This document shows, piece by piece, positions 57,409 through 64,000 of a stretch of 64,000 nucleotides of DNA. Each line of letters begins with the position of its first letter. Within the stretch, counting starts at the first letter, position 1. The DNA comes from Streptosporangium violaceochromogenes (lineage in GTDB: Bacteria > Actinomycetota > Actinomycetes > Streptosporangiales > Streptosporangiaceae): assembly GCF_014654615.1 (NCBI RefSeq), contig NZ_BNBB01000003.1, forward strand, positions 1 through 64,000, given 5' to 3'. Under the pieces are notes generated by a model, which saw only the letters and a program-made list of their open reading frames with translations, did not search any database and was not told the DNA's origin. The translations under genes were made by a program, and so were the position numbers.

Positions 57409-59043
57409 ATGTCCGACGCCCTCATCGTGGTTTCAAACCTGTCCTTCTCCTGGCCCGACGGCACACCGGTGTTCGAGAACCTTTCGTTCACCGTCCCGGC
57501 GGGACACACCGGCCTGGTGGCGCCCAACGGCGCCGGCAAGAGCACGCTGCTCAGGCTGATCACCGGTGAGCTCCGCCCGGCCGCGGGCTCGGTCACGGTG
57601 GAGGGGGTGCGGGGTTACCTGCCCCAGACGCTGCCCCTGACCGGCGACCTGACGGTGGCCGAGGTCCTGGGAATCGCTCCGGTGATCAGAGCGCTGGACG
57701 CCATCGAGTCCGGGGACGCGAGCGAGGAGCACTTCGCCGTGATCGGCGACGACTGGGACATCGAGGAGCGTACCCGCGCCCAGCTGGACCAGCTCGGCCT
57801 CGGGGAGGTCCCCTTCACCCGGCGCCTGCGCGCCCTGAGCGGCGGCCGGGTCGTCTCCCTCGGCCTCGCCGCGCAGCTGCTGAAGCGGCCCGACGTCCTG
57901 CTGCTCGACGAACCGACCAACAACCTCGACCTCGACGCGCGCCGCAGGCTCTACGACGTGCTTGAGGACTGGAACGGCTGCCTGCTGCTGGTCAGCCACG
58001 ACCGCGCGCTCCTGGACCGCATGGACCGCATCGTCGAGCTCGACCGGGGCGAGACCCGGTCCTACGGAGGGAACTTCACCGCCTACGAGGAGGCCCTGCG
58101 CGCCGCGCGTGAGGTCGCCGAGAAAAACGTCCGCAACGCCGAGCAGGCGGTCAGGAGGGAGAAGCGGGAGATGCAGCAGGCCCGCGAGCGGGCCGAGCGC
58201 CGGGCCGGCAACGCCGCCCGCACCCTCAAGGACGCCGGTCTGCCGAAGATCGTCTCCGGGGCGATGAAACGGCGCGCCCAGGAGTCGGCGGGCACGGCGA
58301 ACGAAAGACACTCCGCGCGGGTCGGCGAGGCCAGTGCCCGGCTCGACGAGGCGGGCCGCGCCCTGCGCGACGAGCAGAAGATCACGCTGGAACTGCCGGA
58401 GACCGGCGTCCCCGCCGGGCGCACGCTCTTCCTCGGTGAACGGATTCAGGTCCGCCACGACGAGCGGGCCCTCTTCGCCGGGGAGGGCGCCGACCTGACG
58501 ATCCGGGGACCGGAGCGGATCGCCCTGACCGGCCCCAACGGCTCCGGCAAGTCCACCCTGCTGCGCGTGATCAGCGGCGAGCTGGAGCCGGAGGGCGGCC
58601 GGATCAGACGGGCCGAGGGCCGGGTCGCCTACCTGTCCCAGCGGCTGGACCTGCTGGATCTCGACCGCACCGTGGCGGAGAACCTGGCCGCGTTCGCCCC
58701 CGCGATGCCGCGGGCGCAGCGGATGAACCTGCTCGCCCGCTTCCTGTTCCGGGGCCCCCGCACGCACCTGCGGGCCGGGGCGCTGTCCGGCGGCGAACGG
58801 CTGCGCGCCACCCTGGCCTGCGTCCTGTACGCCGAACCGGCGCCGCAGCTCCTCCTCCTCGACGAGCCGACCAACAACCTGGACCTGGTCAGCGTCGCCC
58901 AGTTGGAGGGCGCCCTGCGGTCCTACGAGGGCGCCTTCGTGGTGGTCAGCCACGACGAGCGGTTCCTCACCGAAATCGGCGTGGACCGCCGCCTGCGGCT
59001 GTCCGGGGGCCGGCTGCTTGAGGCGGGCGCCCCCGGCGCGTGA
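57409..59043 (+). CDS. ABC-F family ATPase (ribosome-associated, possible antibiotic-resistance type)
   Basis: The 544-residue protein has two ABC domains and no membrane part. NBD1 carries VAPNGAGKSTLLRLITG and LSGGRVVSLGLAAQLL, LLLDEPTNNLDLD. A coiled linker (ERRAGNAARTLKDAGLPKIVSGAMKRRAQESAGTANERH) precedes NBD2 with LTGPNGSGKSTLLRVISG, LSGGERLRATLACVL, LLLDEPTNNLDL. ABC-F proteins act on the ribosomal E site, in translation quality control or drug protection. The long arm of resistance types is not obvious. ATG 57409 was chosen from the family opening; the usual SD is not clear. Confidence 0.9.
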   Translation: MSDALIVVSNLSFSWPDGTPVFENLSFTVPAGHTGLVAPNGAGKSTLLRLITGELRPAAGSVTVEGVRGYLPQTLPLTGDLTVAEVLGIAPVIRALDAIESGDASEEHFAVIGDDWDIEERTRAQLDQLGLGEVPFTRRLRALSGGRVVSLGLAAQLLKRPDVLLLDEPTNNLDLDARRRLYDVLEDWNGCLLLVSHDRALLDRMDRIVELDRGETRSYGGNFTAYEEALRAAREVAEKNVRNAEQAVRREKREMQQARERAERRAGNAARTLKDAGLPKIVSGAMKRRAQESAGTANERHSARVGEASARLDEAGRALRDEQKITLELPETGVPAGRTLFLGERIQVRHDERALFAGEGADLTIRGPERIALTGPNGSGKSTLLRVISGELEPEGGRIRRAEGRVAYLSQRLDLLDLDRTVAENLAAFAPAMPRAQRMNLLARFLFRGPRTHLRAGALSGGERLRATLACVLYAEPAPQLLLLDEPTNNLDLVSVAQLEGALRSYEGAFVVVSHDERFLTEIGVDRRLRLSGGRLLEAGAPGA

Positions 59044-59070
59044 GACGGCGGGGGCCGGGCAGTGGGGCCG

Positions 59071-60558
<1,488 letters not shown>

Positions 60559-60882
60559 CATTGGAGCGCGCGGCGGAGGCACATCGCGGCGCACCGGCCC
60601 GCCGTCGCGGGCCGAACGGGCACCCCGCCGTCCGGATCAGCACATGATCGCCGGGGCGCCTCCCGAGCCGCGCGGCTCCGCTGGACGCCTCTTCCGCGCC
60701 CCGACTGATCATGCCGGCGAGTTCGGACAAGCACTTCACGACCGTCCAGGCCGTGCTCGGTCGCCAGAAAGCGCCGCCATTGGGGCGGCTGACACAGGGG
60801 CGACGGAATACGGCGGAAAGGGGCCTCGGTGCCGGGAGGGGATCGTTAAAGTGGTGCGTCATCACCGCCCTGGAGAAGCCTC
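60559..60882. other. Intergenic region between argG and the next gene
   Basis: About 320 bases show no supported gene; the frames are Arg-rich shadows. The part 60790-60880 probably carries the promoter of the downstream gene, which has CTGGAGAAG as ribosome site. Confidence 0.5.
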
Positions 60883-61338
60883 ATGACGACGCCCGAGCAC
60901 ATCGCAACCTGGCACGACGCTCGCTACGACATGCCCGTCAGCCGGCAGATGGAGCGCTATAACGAGCTGTCCGCCAAGGACACCTCGGCCCGCGCCCGGG
61001 CCGAACTGGTGGCCCGGGGCACCTACGACCCCGCCCGGCACGGGGAGGAGGACCGGCCCCCGCTCACCGTGGCCGAACACGTCGAACTGCTGGCGCTGGC
61101 GGAGTGCATCTCGCGCACCGTACGCCACCCCTCCAACGTCCATCACGCGCTCCTGGCCGGTGTCACCTGGGCCGATATCGCCTACGTCGTCGACTCGGAC
61201 GAACTCGTCGTCCGCCGCGAATACCAGCGGTGGGCCGACAACCAGCACGACCTCAACCAGCGCTACCCTCACCTCGGCATGACCCCCGACGAGTACGCCG
61301 CCGCGACCACCAGAGCCGCCGTCGCCTCCGACCGGTAA
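60883..61338 (+). CDS. Unknown actinobacterial protein, helical
   Basis: The 151-residue protein has an ATG with GGAGAAG upstream. The sequence reads as helices: SRQMERYNELSAKDTSARARAELVARGTYDP, LTVAEHVELLALAECISRTVRHPSNVHHALLAGVTWADIAYVVDSDELVVRREYQRWADNQHDLNQRYP. The last part has a helix-turn-helix feel (GVTWADIAYVVDSDELVVRREYQRW), so a DNA-binding role is possible. No family is recognised. Confidence 0.6.
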   Translation: MTTPEHIATWHDARYDMPVSRQMERYNELSAKDTSARARAELVARGTYDPARHGEEDRPPLTVAEHVELLALAECISRTVRHPSNVHHALLAGVTWADIAYVVDSDELVVRREYQRWADNQHDLNQRYPHLGMTPDEYAAATTRAAVASDR

Positions 61339-61422
61339 ACGGCTCCCGGGAACGCTCAATCACGTCCCAGAAGGGGAGACCGACGAGGGGTCGGCCGAGC
61401 GCCGCGCCCCCGAGGGGCCCCC

Positions 61423-61899
61423 TCAGCCCACGGCCCTCCTGATGAGCGCGCCGATCCGCTCCTCGTCGGCGGCGGTCATGTCCGTCAGCGCGAAGGAGGC
61501 CGGCCACATGGTGCCTTCGTCGAGGTTCGCCTGGTCGCTGAAGCCGAGCGTGGCGTACCTCGTCTTGAACTTCTGCGCCCCCTGGAAGAAGCAGACGACC
61601 TTGCCGTTCCTGGCATACGCCGGCATCCCATACCAGAGCTTCGGCGAGAGGTCCGGCGCGTTGGCTTTGACGACGGCGTGGAGCCGCTCGGCGAGGAGGC
61701 GGTCCTTCTCCTCCATCTCGGCGATCTTCGCGAGCACGTCGCCCTCCGCGTCCGCCTTGGCCGCGCGCGAGCCGCGCCGCGCCGACGCCTTCAGCTCCCG
61801 GGCGCGCTCCTTCATCGCGCTCCGTTCCTCATCCGTGAATCCACCGAACTCCTCGCCGGCCGCACCGGCGTTCCCTGTGGACTTCCGTGTACCCCCCAT
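61423..61899 (-). CDS. DUF1801/YdhG-like protein
   Basis: The 158-residue protein has a charged N-terminal helix ([66 protein letters not shown]), then the DUF1801 pattern [52 protein letters not shown]. The family is widespread in bacteria and uncharacterised. ATG 61899 opens it, 33 bases past the AraC gene on the same strand. Confidence 0.88.
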   Translation of the reverse strand: MGGTRKSTGNAGAAGEEFGGFTDEERSAMKERARELKASARRGSRAAKADAEGDVLAKIAEMEEKDRLLAERLHAVVKANAPDLSPKLWYGMPAYARNGKVVCFFQGAQKFKTRYATLGFSDQANLDEGTMWPASFALTDMTAADEERIGALIRRAVG

Positions 61900-61932
61900 G
61901 GCGGGTCTCCTCTCGTGTGCGGAACGACCGGG

Positions 61933-62415
61933 TCACGATCGAGCCGGAACCGGCGCCAGGTGCGGCTCGGTGACCGGCACATCCCGATTCCTGACCGGCC
62001 GGGTCACCTGCTTGGTCACGCATGAGGGCATCCCCTCCGCGGCGCTCGCCGTCTGGCGCTGATAGGCGCTGGGCGGCATGCCGACCAGCTCGGTGAAGCG
62101 GGTGCTGAAGGTGCCCAGCGACGAGCAGCCGACCGCGAAGCAGACCTCGGTGACGCTGAGGTCGCCGCGGCGCAGCAGCGCCATCGCGCGCTCGATGCGC
62201 CGCGTCATCAGATAGGAGTACGGCGACTCGCCGTAGGCGAGCCGGAACCGCCGGCTGAGGTGCCCGGCCGACATGTTCACGCCGCGGGCGAGCGTCTCGA
62301 CGTTCAGCGGCCGCGCGTACTCCCGGTCGATCCGATCGCGGACGCGGCGCAGCCGCGCGAGGTCGTTCATGCGCTGCGCCTCGGTCAGGGCGCGCCCCCA
62401 CGCGGGACGGCACAT
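61933..62415 (-). CDS. AraC-family transcriptional regulator, small
   Basis: The 160-residue protein is essentially one AraC DNA-binding domain: LRRVRDRIDREYARPLNVETLARGVNMSAGHLSRRFRLAYGESPYSYLMTRRIERAMALLRRGDLSVTEVCFAVGCSSLGTFSTRFTELVGMPPSAYQRQ, with a short tail (TKQVTRPVRNRDVPVTEP). ATG 62415 has AAGGAG upstream. It has no ligand domain. It lies downstream of a VOC gene, and a fossil of a related araC tail lies upstream of that gene. Confidence 0.93.
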   Translation of the reverse strand: MCRPAWGRALTEAQRMNDLARLRRVRDRIDREYARPLNVETLARGVNMSAGHLSRRFRLAYGESPYSYLMTRRIERAMALLRRGDLSVTEVCFAVGCSSLGTFSTRFTELVGMPPSAYQRQTASAAEGMPSCVTKQVTRPVRNRDVPVTEPHLAPVPARS

Positions 62416-62528
62416 GAGAGGACTCCTTTCATCGATGCCGTGAGCACCGGGCCGACAGGGCGGGGTGCTCTCCGGTGAGAGGGGAGCCGCCGCGGCGGTC
62501 ACCACCCCCTCATCGATCATCGAACGGC

Positions 62529-62948
62529 TCAGCGAAGCTCCTGGATACGGACCATGTTGCCCGCGGGGTCGCGGAAGGCGCAGTCGCGGATGCCGTACGG
62601 CTGCTCCGTCGGCTCCTGGACGACCTCTGCGTCGCCGGCCTGCAGCTTCTCGAAGGTGCCGTCGAGGTCGCGGGTGGCCAGCAGGATCCAGCCGTAGGTG
62701 CCCTTGGCCATCATCTCGGCGATGGTGCGGCGCTCGTTCTCGCTGATGCCGGGGTCGACGGCCGGCGGCGCCAGGAGAATGGACGTGCCGGGCTGGCCGA
62801 CGGGGCCGACCGTGATCCAGCGCATCGTGCCGTGTCCGACGTCGTTGCGTACCTCGAAGCCGAGAATGTCACGGTAGAAGGCCAGGGAGGCCTCCGGGTC
62901 GTCATGCGGAAGGAAGCTCGTGTGGATGGTGATGTCCATGTCCGTCAC
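62529..62948 (-). CDS. VOC/glyoxalase-family protein
   Basis: The 139-residue protein is a single vicinal-oxygen-chelate module pair: ITIHTSFLPHDDPEASLAFYRDILGFEVRNDVGHGTMRWITVGP, DLDGTFEKLQAGDAEVVQEPTEQPYGIRDCAFRDPAGNMVRIQEL. Family members include glyoxalases, dioxygenases and resistance proteins; the substrate is unknown. GTG 62948 is chosen because it overlaps the stop of a fossil araC frame (GTGA), an ancestral coupling; ATG 62939 is the alternative. Confidence 0.9.
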   Translation of the reverse strand: MTDMDITIHTSFLPHDDPEASLAFYRDILGFEVRNDVGHGTMRWITVGPVGQPGTSILLAPPAVDPGISENERRTIAEMMAKGTYGWILLATRDLDGTFEKLQAGDAEVVQEPTEQPYGIRDCAFRDPAGNMVRIQELR

Positions 62949-63010
62949 GCTATCTCCGGTTCGGTGACCGGTGCTTCTCGATTCCTGACCGGTTCGGCCA
63001 CCTGTTCGTC
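62945..63010 (-). pseudogene. Fossil C-terminal tail of a second araC gene
   Basis: On the minus strand one frame reads (D)EQVAEPVRNREAPVTEPEIA-stop, closely matching the tail TKQVTRPVRNRDVPVTEP of the intact AraC at 61933-62415; DNA identity to 61964-62012 is about 80 per cent over 50 bases. The stop overlaps the VOC GTG. The rest of that gene is gone and is replaced by the truncated kinase sequence. Confidence 0.7.
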
Positions 63011-63022
63011 CAGGGACTCCCC

Positions 63023-63412
63023 CTCAACCAGGATCTCCACGACCGCCTCCCCGGTCTCCCCGATCCGGGCCTGCGCCTGCTGGGACTCGTGATGCGGGAG
63101 GCGACCACCAACGTGCTACGTCACAGCCGCGCCCGGCACGCCGAGGTCGGCTACCGAATCACCGGCGGCCTGGCCCGCCTCACGATCGCCAACGACGGCG
63201 CGTCCGGTCATCCCGGCACAGGACGGGAGTCCGGTCCGGGTACCGGCCTGCGGACGCTCGCTGAGCGGCTGCGGGCCGCCGGGGGCGAGCTGACCTGGTG
63301 GCTCGACGGCGACCGCTTCGTCGTGGCGGCCTCCCTGCCGGTGGAGACAACCGGCCGGGAATCCGCGAACGCCCGGATTGCCACGGCGGCCGCCGAACGG
63401 GAAACGCGATGA
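63023..63412 (+). pseudogene. 5'-truncated sensor histidine kinase (ATPase end only)
   Basis: In frame, the segment reads DPGLRLLGLVMREATTNVLRHSRARHAEVGYRITGGLARLTIANDGAS and GTGLRTLAERLRAAGGELTWWLDGDRFVV, the N and G boxes of a NarL/DesK-type kinase ATPase domain. Sensor, membrane and dimerisation/His domains are missing and no start with a ribosome site is seen, so it is a remnant. Its stop overlaps the response-regulator ATG. Confidence 0.8.
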
Positions 63413-64000
63413 TCCGGCTGTTGATCGCTGACGATGAGGACCTGATCAGGGGTGCGCTGACGGCGCTGCTGGAGCTGGAGGAGAACCTGACCGTCGCCGC
63501 CGAGGCGGCCACCTCCACCGACGCCGTGCGCTTGGCCCGCGAGCACAAGCCCGACATCGCCGTACTGGACCTGGAGATGCCGCCGACCGACGGCCTGCGT
63601 GCCGCCCAGGAGATCAGGGCGGAATCCTCCATCAAGATCATTCTGGTGACACGGCACGCCCGCCCGGGGGCGCTACGCCGCGCGTTGTCGGTGGGTGTGA
63701 GCGGGTTCGTACCCAAGACCACCCCAGCGACGAAGTTGGCGGAGGTTATCCGTGACGTCGCCGCCGGACGACGTTACGTCGGCCCCGACATCGCCGCCTC
63801 GGCCCTGACCAAGGACGACTGCCCGCTCAGCGACCGGGAACTGGAGGTGCTGCGGGCGTCCCGGACCGGGGCCTCGGTCAGAGAGATAGCCCCCCAGGTC
63901 CACCTGGCGCCTGGCGCCTGGCACGGTACGCAACTACCTGTCGGCGGCCATGGCCAAACTCGGCGTCAGTTCCCGCCACGCCGCCGCTCACCGCGCCTGG
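63409..64000 (+). pseudogene. NarL/LuxR-type response regulator broken by a 7-bp tandem duplication
   Basis: The receiver domain is intact: IADDEDLIRG, VLDLEMPPTDGLRAAQEI, and GVSGFVPKTTPATKL. The helix-turn-helix begins CPLSDRELEVLRASRTGASVREIAPQVHLAPG and is then thrown out of frame. Removing one copy of CTGGCGC at 63904-63917 restores HLAPGTVRNYLSAAMAKLGVSSRHAAAHRAW in frame. The frame runs off the window without a stop, so the product lacks the recognition helix. Confidence 0.8.
63904..63924. repeat. 7-bp tandem repeat in the response-regulator gene
   Basis: CTGGCGC occurs twice in direct tandem and is followed by CTGGCAC. The duplicated unit shifts the reading frame of the regulator. 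Confidence 0.9.

Overview
The window is high-GC actinobacterial chromosome, most likely from a filamentous Streptosporangiales-type organism. This rests on very high third-position GC, many GTG starts, stop/start overlaps, tRNA genes without an encoded CCA, and the set of actinobacterial-only genes (crgA, bpa, pknA/pknB-PASTA, DUF5324-like, GPP34). Genus is inference. The linked cell-division/phosphosignalling block and a near-perfect parS-like site suggest that the right-hand half lies fairly close to oriC, which is itself not in the window.

1-5.85 kb: the right end of an actinomycete integrative and conjugative element (AICE). It holds a cut-off gene, a small unknown, an FtsK/TraB-like translocase, a tiny ORF, a RepSA-type HUH initiator, an excisionase and a tyrosine integrase. 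Consecutive genes from the FtsK gene onward overlap by a few bases, and the module ends at tRNA-Ser(UGA), the likely integration site. The left end is outside the window.

5.9-36.6 kb: conserved chromosomal genes. They include a large MinD/ParA-like protein, quinone oxidoreductase plus the proteasome activator Bpa, a HAD phosphatase, a cold-shock protein, serS and pheA. A membrane glycosylation group follows (GT87, a phosphatase-like membrane protein, an MptB-like mannosyltransferase, GT2 and a STAS protein). Next come two-component genes, a small-membrane-protein/YidC operon, an anti-sigma-type ATPase, a PAS-GAF-PAS kinase and ogt. A thiamine salvage set (TPP riboswitch-cytX, rhodanese, tenA), GPP34, an LCP protein and two CNNM/CBS membrane proteins complete the stretch. 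The first CNNM gene sits behind a highly structured leader whose last hairpin buries the ribosome binding site.

36.5-49.3 kb: the classic peptidoglycan/phosphosignalling operon fhaA-fhaB-pstP-rodA-pbpA-pknA-pknB, then pabA/trpG, crgA, a rhomboid protease, ppiA and a DUF5324-like gene. The kinases, phosphatase and FHA proteins control the RodA-PbpA synthase pair and cell division.

49.3-64 kb: accessory sequence with decay. It contains an internally deleted acetyltransferase, a secreted GH25 lysozyme whose start overlaps a parS-like site, a Tat-exported beta-propeller, DUF72, a SUMF1-like protein, a coiled-coil protein with a single leftover propeller blade, an ABC-F protein and argG (apparently leaderless, with ArgR-like boxes). 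The end carries an AraC/VOC pair next to a fossil tail of a second araC, abutting a two-component system in which the kinase is 5'-truncated and the regulator is frameshifted by a 7-bp tandem duplication.
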